Assembly (NCBI RefSeq): GCF_030063205.1 | Contig: NZ_JASISQ010000001.1 | Coordinates: 919,152 to 983,151, forward strand | DNA: 64,000 nucleotides | Reading direction: 5' to 3' | From: Arthrobacter antibioticus | GTDB taxonomy: Bacteria > Actinomycetota > Actinomycetes > Actinomycetales > Micrococcaceae | Shown: positions 28,140-38,800 of the stretch, piece by piece | Numbering within the stretch: the first letter of the stretch is position 1 | Layout of the letters: every line of letters starts with the position of its first letter | The notes under the pieces: model-generated | What the model was told of the DNA's origin: nothing | Database searches by the model: none | The model's input: the letters and a program-made list of their open reading frames with translations, nothing else | Made by a program: the position numbers and the translations under genes

Positions 28140-29080
28140 TTGGCGTCCATGGTTTTCAGTCCCTGCTCCAAATGTGAGACGTTGGCGAGCATCCAGTTTA
28201 CGTAGTGGGTGTTTTCCGGGAGGGTCTCGGCAAAATTCACGACAGGTATTCCGGCGGCCTCGCATGCCGTCTTGATCTGGGTGGTTTGCGGACCCTCGGT
28301 TTGCTGGTTGTAAGCCAACAACGCGATTTTTCCAGACGCGATCAGCGAGAGGACTTCCGCTACTGTCGCTGCAGGAACGTCCGCGCCATTCTCAACTGCT
28401 TCGGTAAATTTAGCCGGGGTCGTGTTGACCAAACCGGCCTCCTCGAGCAGATACATGGGCACAGGCTCAGTGATGGCAACAGGGGTTCCGTTGTACGTCT
28501 TTTTCACATCGATGAGACGTGTTTGAAGCTCTTTCAACTGTGCTTTGAACTCATCAGCGCGCATGGCGAAGCTGGCTGCCTCTGCGGGTAGAACAGCGGA
28601 AAAGCGTTGCACCAGCTGATCGGCGAGTTTGGACATGGTGGGAAGTGAGTACCAAACATGTTCATTAAAGTCTGCTCCACTATCCAATCCGGAAAGCTCG
28701 CTGACGTTGATGATCTTTTCCGCATCCAGCTGCCCTTTGGCTAGCTGGGGGAAGAAATCGTCATAACCGCCACCGTTCTCAATGCCAATCTGAGCTTTGG
28801 AGACAGCTAGTTTGTCTTGTGCGTTGGCCTCGTATCCGTGCGGATCAGCATTGGCGCTGGAAATGATGGCATGGACGCGCACGTGCTCACCACCGATGGC
28901 CTGGGCCACATCTGCGTACACACTGGTTGTAGCCACCACCGAGACAGTGCCATCAGTAGTTTGGTCAGCGCCGACTCCACCTGCCCCGCCTCCACCTCCG
29001 CCGCCACTGCAAGCCCCCACAGTCAGGGTCAGGGCCAGGGAGGCGCTCAGCAGAAGCAGTGTGCGGCGGTTGTGGAGCAT
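28136..29080 (-). CDS. znuA: Zinc/manganese ABC transporter substrate-binding lipoprotein
   Basis: A 314-residue cluster A-I binding protein. The signal peptide ends in a lipobox (LTVGAC) with lipidated Cys24, followed by a seven-glycine spacer. Metal ligands are visible at His81 (DPHGYE) and His141 (NEHVWYS), with acidic residues later. It lacks the long His-rich loop of proteobacterial ZnuA, so manganese remains possible. It heads znuA-znuC-znuB, all coupled by four-base overlaps, and lies behind a candidate Zur operator. Confidence 0.9.
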   Translation of the reverse strand: MLHNRRTLLLLSASLALTLTVGACSGGGGGGGAGGVGADQTTDGTVSVVATTSVYADVAQAIGGEHVRVHAIISSANADPHGYEANAQDKLAVSKAQIGIENGGGYDDFFPQLAKGQLDAEKIINVSELSGLDSGADFNEHVWYSLPTMSKLADQLVQRFSAVLPAEAASFAMRADEFKAQLKELQTRLIDVKKTYNGTPVAITEPVPMYLLEEAGLVNTTPAKFTEAVENGADVPAATVAEVLSLIASGKIALLAYNQQTEGPQTTQIKTACEAAGIPVVNFAETLPENTHYVNWMLANVSHLEQGLKTMDAK

Positions 29081-29100
29081 AAGATTCCTTCAAAGAGCGC

Positions 29101-29121
29101 TAATGAGAACTGTTACTAATA
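29101..29121. promoter_or_regulatory. Candidate Zur/Fur-family operator of znuACB
   Basis: TAATGAGAAC, then TGTTACTAATA on the other half, makes an AT-rich imperfect palindrome 21 bases before the znuA ATG. It has the size and base pattern of actinobacterial Zur boxes. A second inverted repeat, CTAAT-N4-ATTAG, overlaps it at 29116-29129. Confidence 0.45.
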
Positions 29122-29156
29122 ACAATTAGCATAGCGCATATTAGGAATCATTCGCA

Positions 29157-30212
29157 TCAAGCTTTTCTACGCTCCTGAATATGAGTCTGTGTGGCATCAC
29201 GGATCTCACCGACCAGCTGCTCAATGACGTCCTCCAGGAACAAGACACCCATGGTTTGCTCGTGCTCGTCAATAACCCGTGCCATATGAGAACCGGTGCG
29301 CTGCATGGTTGCAAGCACATCCTCAATTTCTTCATTGGATTGCAAGTTCACCATGGAGCGTACGCGGGCTTCGCCGATCGGCATTTGATACCGTTCAACC
29401 GGAATCCGCAGCACGTCTTTCAAGTGCAGGTATCCCAGCAAGGCCCCTTCTGCATCCGTAAAGACGAACCGCGAGAACCCGGTCTTGCCAACCTTGTGCT
29501 CAAAATCGACGGGGGTGGCGGCGGCAGGCAGGGTCACTAAATCTGTCAGTGGAACCATGATGCCGCGCGCAGTTTGAGATGAGAACTCAAGGGCGCCTGT
29601 GATGAGCCCCGTCTGGTCATCTACCAGCCCGGTTCGCGTCGATTCTTGCACAATTGACTGCACCTCTTCCAAAGTAAAGCTGGAGGAGACCTCATCTTGG
29701 GGAACAATGCCGAACAACCGCACTATATGGTTCGCGGTCCAGTTCAAAGCCACAATAACGGGGCGCACCACCTTGCTGATAAGCACCAGTGGTGGAGCCA
29801 ACAAAAGTGCTGCCTTGTCCGCCGCTGACACGCTCATATTTTTGGGAACCATCTCCCCAAAGGTCACGTGCAAAAAGGTCACCAAAGCCAACGTGATGAC
29901 AAAAGCGACGGGGCTGGCCACATTATCCGCCACGCCCACTGCATGCAGTGGAGCAGCCAACAGGTGATGAATGGCAGGCTCGGAGACGTTCAGAATCAAG
30001 AGGGAACACACAGTGATACCCAATTGTGAACAGGCCAACATGAGGGAGACGTTTTCCATAGCACCCAGAGTGACTTTGGCACGTTTGGAGCCGGCATCCG
30101 CCAGCGGCTCAATCTGGCTGCGCCGGGCTGTCATGACAGCAAATTCAGCTGCCACAAAGAAAGCATTGCCGAACAACAGCACTATGAGCCAGAGAATTCC
30201 TACCCAGGGGTT
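29157..30212 (-). CDS. CNNM/CBS-domain membrane protein, short form
   Basis: A protein of about 351 residues. The N-terminal DUF21/CNNM membrane domain (four helices, about 1-170) is followed by a CBS pair (about 200-335). It lacks the CorC/HlyC C-terminal domain of its upstream neighbour. The family transports magnesium or cobalt in characterised members; the older name is haemolysin family. The frame opens with GTG (30215), whose GTGA overlaps the stop of the 448-aa paralogue, so the two are coupled and probably form a heteromer. Confidence 0.85.
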   Translation of the reverse strand, partial: NPWVGILWLIVLLFGNAFFVAAEFAVMTARRSQIEPLADAGSKRAKVTLGAMENVSLMLACSQLGITVCSLLILNVSEPAIHHLLAAPLHAVGVADNVASPVAFVITLALVTFLHVTFGEMVPKNMSVSAADKAALLLAPPLVLISKVVRPVIVALNWTANHIVRLFGIVPQDEVSSSFTLEEVQSIVQESTRTGLVDDQTGLITGALEFSSQTARGIMVPLTDLVTLPAAATPVDFEHKVGKTGFSRFVFTDAEGALLGYLHLKDVLRIPVERYQMPIGEARVRSMVNLQSNEEIEDVLATMQRTGSHMARVIDEHEQTMGVLFLEDVIEQLVGEIRDATQTHIQERRKA

Positions 30213-31558
30213 CACAGGGAATCACCTGCTCCGGCCGAGCCGTCTACTTCGTTCGCATCGGGGGAAGGCGCCGCAATAAAACGGATCCTATCTATCCGGC
30301 GTCGTTCCACCCTGTCAACCACCAACAGTCCACCTTCTACTGCCACGGTGTCACCAACAGTGGCGATGCGGCCCAGCTCAGCCATCATGAAGCCGGCAAC
30401 AGTTTCATAGCCGGCCTCATCAGGGACGGTGAGCGGGCCAATACGTTCGGAGACCTCATCCGGACGCATTAGCCCTGGGAAGAACCACGTGCCGTCGGCC
30501 GCTAAAAGAATCCCGGGTTTGACCCTGTCGTGTTCATCGGAAACTTCCCCAACAATCTCCTCCACTAGATCCTCAAGTGTGGTTACCCCGGCCGTGCCGC
30601 CGTATTCATCCTGCACAACAGCCATCTGCAGGTTTCCTTCACGCAGTTCAAGGATCAGTGCGTCAAGATGCACGGTTTCGGGGACGCGCAAAACATCAGT
30701 CATGATGGCGCCCACTTCAATGTCTGATCTTTTGTGGAATGGAATCGAGACAGCCTTTTTCAGGTGCACAACACCGAGGATCTGATCAGCTGACTCCCCG
30801 ATGACGGGAAATCTGGAGTATCCGGTGCGCCTGGCGACGTCAATGATCTCATCAACTGATTTGGTGCTTTCAATAGTTTCAACCCGCATGCGAGGGGTCA
30901 TGACGTCAGCGGCTGTGCGCTGGGAAAAGCTCAAGGTACGGGCAATGAAAGTTGCCGTTCCCACATCCAGTGTTCCCATAGCTGCCGAGCGGCGGACCAA
31001 GGAGGCAAGTTCCGCAGGAGATCGCGCGCCTGAAATTTCTTCCTTGGCCTCCATTCCAAAGAGGTTCAAGACCTTGTTGGAGAAACCATTCAAAACCACG
31101 ATTGCCGGTTTGAAGATGGCAGTGAAAACCAGCTGAGGCCTGGCAACTAGCTTGCCAATTTCAAGAGACTTGGCAATGGCCATGTTCTTTGGCACAAGCT
31201 CGCCAATGAGCATCGACAAAAGCGTGGCAATCAGCATGGCAAGGGCAAGGGCAACGCCAGTAATTGCCGGCTCCGGAACGCCAACTGTGCCCAAAGGTCC
31301 AGCCAACAAGACACCCAGGGAGGGTTCCATGAGGAAACCAGTCAGCAGGGTGGTCAAGGTAATACCCAGCTGGCAGCTGGAAAGTTGCGTGGACAGCGAT
31401 TTCAAACAGTGCAGAAGAGGCTGGGCTGCCTTATCACCGCTATTGACGGCGCGCTGGACTGTTGATTGATCAAGGGCCACAAGGGAAAATTCAACGGCAA
31501 CGAAGAATCCGGTGCCAAGAATCAGCAGCAGACCTGCTGCCAAAAGTATCCATTCCAT
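30212..31558 (-). CDS. CNNM/CBS-domain membrane protein, long form (CorC/HlyC domain)
   Basis: A 448-residue protein with a CNNM membrane domain (about 1-190), a CBS pair (about 205-335: MTPRMRVETIES, then DVLRVPETVHLDALILEL) and a CorC/HlyC domain at the C-terminus. A magnesium or cobalt efflux role is inferred from the family. ATG 31558 has GGGGGGAG upstream. The paralogue overlapping its 3' end is a common actinobacterial arrangement. Confidence 0.88.
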   Translation of the reverse strand: MEWILLAAGLLLILGTGFFVAVEFSLVALDQSTVQRAVNSGDKAAQPLLHCLKSLSTQLSSCQLGITLTTLLTGFLMEPSLGVLLAGPLGTVGVPEPAITGVALALAMLIATLLSMLIGELVPKNMAIAKSLEIGKLVARPQLVFTAIFKPAIVVLNGFSNKVLNLFGMEAKEEISGARSPAELASLVRRSAAMGTLDVGTATFIARTLSFSQRTAADVMTPRMRVETIESTKSVDEIIDVARRTGYSRFPVIGESADQILGVVHLKKAVSIPFHKRSDIEVGAIMTDVLRVPETVHLDALILELREGNLQMAVVQDEYGGTAGVTTLEDLVEEIVGEVSDEHDRVKPGILLAADGTWFFPGLMRPDEVSERIGPLTVPDEAGYETVAGFMMAELGRIATVGDTVAVEGGLLVVDRVERRRIDRIRFIAAPSPDANEVDGSAGAGDSL

Positions 31559-31795
31559 TTACAGCTCCCCCCGAGAGCTCGCGTTGCCCAACGCGAGCTG
31601 CGCTACTGCGCGAAGGCGGGGGTTGGCCGCCGGCGGAGGGTGGTCGGCACTGGGGCCAACCGCGGCCGGAGTTGCTGCCGGCGTCTCTGAACTGTGGTCA
31701 CTGGTGCGGGGGGTGCCGGCATTGTCAACGCGGTTGCAGGAAGCAATTTCGATGCTCTGTAAGCCGTTGCGCCGGCCCCTAGATTTACTTTTCAT
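31559..31795 (-). CDS. Possible 78-residue protein upstream of the CNNM genes
   Basis: An open frame whose TAA stop directly abuts the ATG of the long CNNM gene. TAGACT, a fair -10 box, ends 9 bases before its ATG. The product is basic at the N-terminus (MKSKSRGRRNG) and Pro/Ala-rich in the middle, without helices or known motifs. Third codon positions look GC-rich. It may be a real leader or coupling peptide, or just an open 5' untranslated region. Confidence 0.3.
   Translation of the reverse strand: MKSKSRGRRNGLQSIEIASCNRVDNAGTPRTSDHSSETPAATPAAVGPSADHPPPAANPRLRAVAQLALGNASSRGEL
31576..31599. repeat. 10-bp inverted repeat before the CNNM genes
   Basis: AGCTCGCGTT (31576-31585) and AACGCGAGCT (31590-31599) are separated by GCCC. 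In the minus-strand transcript this folds into a strong hairpin about 18 bases before the CNNM start codon. Confidence 0.85.
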
Positions 31796-31995
31796 AGGAT
31801 TTCAAGTCTACCTCAGCACCCCGCCTCCTCAGCAAAAGCTGGCATGAAGCGTGCATGAACAGCAGCTGGGAAATTGCAGTGAGGATGCGGGGTACTTCTT
31901 CTTAGCCGTACTTACTCGCCGTGACTATCTTGCCTGCCTTGACTATTACTTACCTGCCGTGACCATCTTGCCTATCCGTTGACAGGTGCCAGGCG
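31796..31995. other. Intergenic region between the flavin reductase and CNNM genes
   Basis: No gene is evident. A 17- to 18-base motif (GCCGTGACTATCTTGCCT) occurs at 31918-31935 and, with one change, at 31956-31973. TAGACT at 31810-31805 on the minus strand may be the promoter of the CNNM transcript. Confidence 0.5.
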
Positions 31996-32574
31996 TTAGT
32001 ACCCAGGCAGGAGGCTGTGCTGACCCAACGCATGGAAGGTGCGACTGTGGTAAACAATGGGTGTGCCAGTGTTTTCCGGTGCGATGATTTCCACCACTTC
32101 CGCCGCCAACAATAATGATCCTCCGGCAGGTGTGCGGCTCAGAACTTTACAGCGCAGCGCGTATCCGCCGTGCAGGAGCAAGGGCTCTCCGGTTGCCAGA
32201 GTGGACCACGCCATTGCTTCGCCGAACCGCTCGGCAGCTGAATTTGCAAAGGTTTTCGCGAGTTCCAAGTCATCGGATGTTAAGAGGTGGACCACCACTG
32301 TGTCCGCTACGGCAAGAGCAGCCGCGGAACCTTTGGCGGCAGCGAGGGAGAAGGCCAGCAGCGGAGGTTCTGCGGACACCGAGGCCACCGATGAAGCAGT
32401 GATCCCTACGGGGCCGGTCAGAGAATCGGCCGTGATAATAGAAACTCCGGCAGGGTGCCCGCCAAAAGCAGCTTTGAAATCATGTGCCAAATCTCGGGTG
32501 TGTGTAAGAACCGTGGAGTCCACGCTCTCCACAAGCGTGGCTACTGCAGGGACTCTCTGTGCTTGCACAGTCAT
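31996..32574 (-). CDS. Flavin reductase family protein (HpaC-like FMN domain)
   Basis: A 192-residue flavin-reductase-like FMN-binding protein. The core runs from FKAAFGGHPAGVSIITA through VGITASSVASVSAEPPLLAFSL to the FHALGQHSLLPGY end. Such proteins use NAD(P)H to reduce FMN or FAD, often for a partner monooxygenase, or bind flavin themselves. No monooxygenase is adjacent. A promoter with a SoxR-box-like spacer lies 50 bases upstream and soxR is the next gene upstream, so redox-cycling induction is likely. Confidence 0.88.
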   Translation of the reverse strand: MTVQAQRVPAVATLVESVDSTVLTHTRDLAHDFKAAFGGHPAGVSIITADSLTGPVGITASSVASVSAEPPLLAFSLAAAKGSAAALAVADTVVVHLLTSDDLELAKTFANSAAERFGEAMAWSTLATGEPLLLHGGYALRCKVLSRTPAGGSLLLAAEVVEIIAPENTGTPIVYHSRTFHALGQHSLLPGY

Positions 32575-32628
32575 GATTGATTAAAATCCTCTCACCGTGT
32601 CCAGCCGAAAAGGCAAGATCCTCATTCG

Positions 32629-32659
32629 AGGATAGAACCTCAACCTTAGTTAAGGTCAA
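32629..32659 (-). promoter_or_regulatory. Candidate SoxR-controlled promoter of the flavin reductase
   Basis: On the minus strand TTGACC (32659-32654) and TATCCT (32634-32629) are separated by 19 bases, the long spacer typical of MerR-family promoters. The spacer region holds an 18-bp imperfect palindrome, on the plus strand CCTCAACCTTAGTTAAGG (32638-32655). It aligns with the known E. coli soxS box CCTCAAGTTAACTTGAGG. Confidence 0.7.
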
Positions 32660-32688
32660 GCCGGGTTGCCATGACGCCCATCACACCC

Positions 32689-32771
32689 ATACTGGCCCGC
32701 AGTGGATCTGGCCGCTCGGTGGGTCTGGCCGCAGTGGGTCTGAACGCGCAGCCGGTCTGGACGCGCAGCCG
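32689..32771. repeat. Degenerate 15-17 bp minisatellite downstream of soxR
   Basis: About five imperfect units follow each other on the plus strand: ATACTGGCCCGCAGTGG, ATCTGGCCGCTCGGTGG, GTCTGGCCGCAGTGG, GTCTGAACGCGCAGCCG and GTCTGGACGCGCAGCCG. The array begins 4 bases from the soxR stop. Confidence 0.8.
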
Positions 32772-32775
32772 GACG

Positions 32776-33279
32776 CTAGAGTCGAGGCGGCTCTGGTGTT
32801 TCATGGCCGAACGTGGGATCGAAGGCGCGGGCGCCTGGTCCCTTCTGCGCAACGTGGTCTTCCGGGTTCACGAAACGGCATTCCGCTAATGACAGGCAGC
32901 CACACCCTATGCAGCCACCCAAACTTCCACGCAATTTTTCCAAGGCGGCAATGCGGGCATCAAGTTCGCCTTGCCAGTGCTCGGACAGGCGCTGCCAATC
33001 AGCCTGAGAAGGTACTCCTTGATGCGGTAATTCTTCAAAAACGGCCGCAACTAAGGAAAGGGGGATGCCTGCCCGCTGGGCGGCCCTGATGACTGCGACA
33101 CGTCGCAGCACCGATCGTCGAAAGCGACGTTGATTTCCGGTCGTTCTTGTGCTGAAGATCAGTCCTTGCCGCTCATAGAAGTGCAAGGCAGACACACTAA
33201 CTGCGCCACGTTGGGCAACTTGACCCACGCTTAACTCCTCGTCAGTACTGACGGCATGCTCGTCGTCGTCCTTCACCAT
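32776..33279 (-). CDS. soxR: Redox-sensitive MerR-family activator SoxR
   Basis: A 167-residue regulator with an N-terminal MerR winged helix (LSVGQVAQRGAVSVSALHFYE) and a dimerisation helix. The [2Fe-2S] cysteines Cys123, Cys126, Cys128 and Cys134 occur in the exact CX2CXCX5C spacing (GGCIGCGCLSLAEC). Oxidation of this cluster by redox-cycling compounds activates SoxR. In actinobacteria SoxR regulates its targets directly, without SoxS. The flavin reductase downstream, behind a SoxR-like box, is the obvious target. Confidence 0.95.
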   Translation of the reverse strand: MVKDDDEHAVSTDEELSVGQVAQRGAVSVSALHFYERQGLIFSTRTTGNQRRFRRSVLRRVAVIRAAQRAGIPLSLVAAVFEELPHQGVPSQADWQRLSEHWQGELDARIAALEKLRGSLGGCIGCGCLSLAECRFVNPEDHVAQKGPGARAFDPTFGHETPEPPRL

Positions 33280-33315
33280 GCGGAGCTAGCCTTCACCACA
33301 AGAGATACCTCCGAA

Positions 33316-33864
33316 TCACTGGGCCAAAACTTGCCTGATATCCGCCTGCGCCTGCGCAAGAATCGCCGTGACGCTGGCGGAAATGTCAATGACAACAGAA
33401 TTTTCATCTGCTTCCAACGGTTCAAGCGCAGCGAGTTGGGAAACCAGCAGGGCCGGTGGCATGAAGTGGCCTGAGCGGCCCTCGAGCCTGGAGCTTAAGA
33501 CGTCCAAGGAGCCATTTAAATGCAGGAAAATTGTTTCTGGCGCCTTGGCGCGGATCACGTCGCGGTACCGGCGCTTCAAGGCAGAGCAAGCGATCACCAC
33601 TCCTTTGGCAGAAGCCTGCGCCAATTCGTCCCCGACAATTTCCAGCCACGGCCACCGATCTTCATCGGTCAGAGCGGCCCCGTCGGCCATCTTTTTAATG
33701 TTGGCGATGGGGTGCAGCGAGTCGCCATCTAGGAAGGGAATGTTCATGGCGTCCGCAACCAAGGCGCCAATCGTACTTTTGCCGGAGCCGGAGACTCCCA
33801 TGACAACAACTTGGGGCTTTACGGCAACAGTTTTAACAGCAGACTCCGAGGTATCCATAGTCAC
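33316..33864 (-). CDS. gntK: Gluconokinase
   Basis: A 182-residue GntK-type kinase phosphorylating gluconate to 6-phosphogluconate for the pentose phosphate pathway. The P-loop GVSGSGKST is at 23-31, followed by FLDGDSLHPIANIKKM, which binds the sugar, and CSALKRRYRDVIR. Start is either GTG 33864 or ATG 33858. No gluconate permease or GntR regulator is nearby. A weak CRP/GlxR-like site (GTGATCTGCATCAA) overlaps the upstream region. Confidence 0.93.
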   Translation of the reverse strand: MTMDTSESAVKTVAVKPQVVVMGVSGSGKSTIGALVADAMNIPFLDGDSLHPIANIKKMADGAALTDEDRWPWLEIVGDELAQASAKGVVIACSALKRRYRDVIRAKAPETIFLHLNGSLDVLSSRLEGRSGHFMPPALLVSQLAALEPLEADENSVVIDISASVTAILAQAQADIRQVLAQ

Positions 33865-33976
33865 TTGTATATCAAATGTTGATGCAGATCACGTTAACCC
33901 CGGCTCTTGCCGGAATGCCTGGCTGTCACTGCGCCGCCACGGGTTGAGATTGCACCGGCACTAACGGCCGGCGCGT

Positions 33977-35811
<1,835 letters not shown>

Positions 35812-38800
35812 GTGCCAGAGCAATCCATCCACCGTCTACCCGAAGAATTTGGCGGCAACGAGTGGCTCGTCGATGAACTGTATGAGCGCTACAAGAGCGA
35901 TAAGAATTCCGTGGACACAAAGTGGTGGCCACTTTTTGAAGGTTTCGCCGCTGATGACGCAGCCGGCAACGGGCGCCACACCGCCAAGAGTTCCACCCCG
36001 GTAACGGCCCAAATTCCGGTAGTCGGCGCAAAGACTGCCCCGGACGCACCTGCTGGCGCTACCGGTACACCGGTTTCAAGCGCCTCGGCTCCAAGCACTC
36101 CAATTCCCAGTACCACCCCGGCGCCAACTCCCGCCGCACCGGCAGCACCGCCGTCCCCACCCAAGGCACCCACGGCTTCGCGTCCACCGGCACCTGCCAA
36201 GGATGCCGCACGCACTGGCAGCACACCCATCCCGGCTCAGTTGCCCAAGACCGCCAAGGACAAGTCCGTCCCGGAAGAGTCTGTTAAGACTGTTTTGCGT
36301 GGTGCAGCTAAGGCCATCGCGGCCAACATGGTCACCAGTTTGGAAGTACCCACAGCCACAAGCGTGCGCGCCATTCCGGCGAAGCTCTTGATCGACAACC
36401 GGGTTGTCATTAACTCCAACCTGGGCCGCTCTCGCGGCGGCAAGGTCTCCTTTACACACTTGATCGGCTTCGCTGTCATCAAGGCATTGGCTGCGTTCCC
36501 GTCAATGAACGTTTCTTACGATGAGATTGATGGCAAGCCCGTAGCTGTCCAACCTCCGCATGTGAACTTTGGTATTGCAATCGATATGCCAAAGCCGGAC
36601 GGCACACGTTCTTTGATTGTCCCGAATATCAAAAAAGCTGAGACATTGAGCTTTGCTGGTTTCTGGCACACTTATGAGGATCTGATCAAGCGCGCCCGCG
36701 CCGGAAAACTCACAGCTGATGACCACTCAGGCACCACCGTCTCGCTCACCAACCCCGGTGGCATCGGTACTGTTCACTCAGTGCCTCGGCTATCCAAGGG
36801 CCAGGCAGCCATCATCGGCGTCGGATCCCTTGACTACCCTGCCGAGTACCAGGGCTCCAGCGCCAAAATCATTGCTCGGAACGCTGTTTCAAAAATTCTG
36901 ACGCTGACCTCCACGTATGACCACCGCGTCATCCAGGGTGCCGGGTCCGGTGAGTTCCTCAAGAAGATACACCAGCTCCTGCTCGGTGCCGAGAACTTCT
37001 ATGATGAGATCTTTGAATCACTGCGCATCCCTTACGAGCCTGTTCGTTGGAGCGTTGACCTGCAGGTTGACCCCGCAGACCAGATCAACAAGGTTGCCCG
37101 CATCCAGCAGCTGATCCACTCTTACCGCGTGCGTGGCCACTTGATGGCTGATACCGACCCGTTGGAATACGTTCAGCGCAAGCACCACGACCTCGACGTA
37201 CTCAGCTACGGTTTGACACTCTGGGACCTAGACCGCGAATGGCCCACCGGTGGATTCGGCGGCAAAGCAAAATTGTTGCTGCGAGACATCCTCGGAGTCC
37301 TTCGTGACGCTTACTGCCGCACCACAGGTGTTGAATACATGCACATCCAGGAGCCGGAGCAGCGCGAGTGGTTCCAGAATGAGCTTGAGCACCCCTACTC
37401 CAAGCCCAGCCGCGAAGAGCAATTGCGCATTGTCTCCAAGCTGAACTCAGCCGAAGCGTTTGAGACGTTCCTGCAGACGAAGTTTGTGGGTCAGAAGCGT
37501 TTTTCCCTGGAGGGCGGCGAGTCATTGATTCCGCTTCTGGACTCCATCATTTCCGATGCTGCTGATGACGGAATGGATGAAGTCGCCATAGGTATGGCGC
37601 ACCGTGGCCGTTTAAACGTGCTGACCAACATCGCAGGAAAGACCTATGCACAGGTTTTCCGTGAGTTCGAAGGCACACAAGATTCTCGCAGCGTTCAAGG
37701 CTCCGGTGACGTCAAGTACCACTTGGGTACTGAAGGAACATTCACCTCCGACGCCGGCAATGAGACCAAGGTTTACTTGGCCGCAAACCCTTCACATCTG
37801 GAAGCCGTAGATGGTGTCCTGGAAGGTATTGTTCGGGCAAAACAGGATCGCCTGGATCAGGGTGAGAGTTTCCCGGTTCTGCCCATCATGATCCACGGCG
37901 ACGCTGCCTTCGCCGGTCAGGGTGTAGTTGCTGAGACACTGAACCTGTCCCAACTGCGCGGTTACCGCACAGGCGGAACCATTCACGTAGTTGTGAATAA
38001 CCAAGTCGGTTTCACCACCGCGCCGTCATCATCACGCTCTTCGGTGTACTCAACCGATGTGGCAAAGATGATCCAGGCACCTGTTTTCCACGTCAACGGC
38101 GACGACCCTGAGGCTGTGGTTCGCGCAGCCCAGTTGGCCTACCAATTCCAGCAACGCTTCCGCAAGGACGTTGTCATTGACATGGTTTGCTACCGCCGCC
38201 GCGGGCACAACGAAGGTGATGATCCTTCCATGACTCAGCCGCTGATGTACAACCTCATCGAAGCTAAGCGCTCAGTGCGCCGCCTGTACACCGAAGCCTT
38301 GATTGGCCGCGGTGACATCACCGAAGAGGAAGCCACACAGTTACTGCGTGACTACCAGGAACGCCTTGAACGCGTGTTCGCTGAAACCCACGCCGCCCAA
38401 ACTTCTCCGATCCCGATCATCACCAAGGATTCACAGTCCATTTCTGATCTGGAACGTCCCTCCGCCCAGCAAGCCGATACGGCAGCGAACGATCCGGCGG
38501 TCACCGCCATCAGTAAGGACACGCTGGCCCGAATCGGAGCAGTGCACCTTGCTGTTCCTGAAGGTTTCGAGATCCACAACAAGCTCAAACCACTGCTGGA
38601 AAAGCGGGAAACCATGTCCCGCGAGGGCAACATTGACTGGGGCTTTGGTGAACTCGCAGCGTTTGGCTCCCTCCTCATGGAGGGTGTCCCTGTCCGCATG
38701 GCCGGACAGGATTCCCGCCGCGGCACCTTCGTGCAGCGCCACGCAGTGTTCCACGACCGCGCCACCGGCAAGGTGTGGACCCCACTCAGGGATCTCTCCG

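Noticed and set aside
32577-33089. Plus-strand open frames over soxR and the minisatellite
   Set aside because: The minus strand encodes SoxR with the exact iron-sulfur cysteine motif, so these frames are shadows.
33865-33900. CRP/GlxR-like site upstream of gntK (GTGATCTGCATCAA)
   Set aside because: Only a partial match to the TGTGA-N6-TCACA pattern; kept as a remark under gntK and not called as a site.
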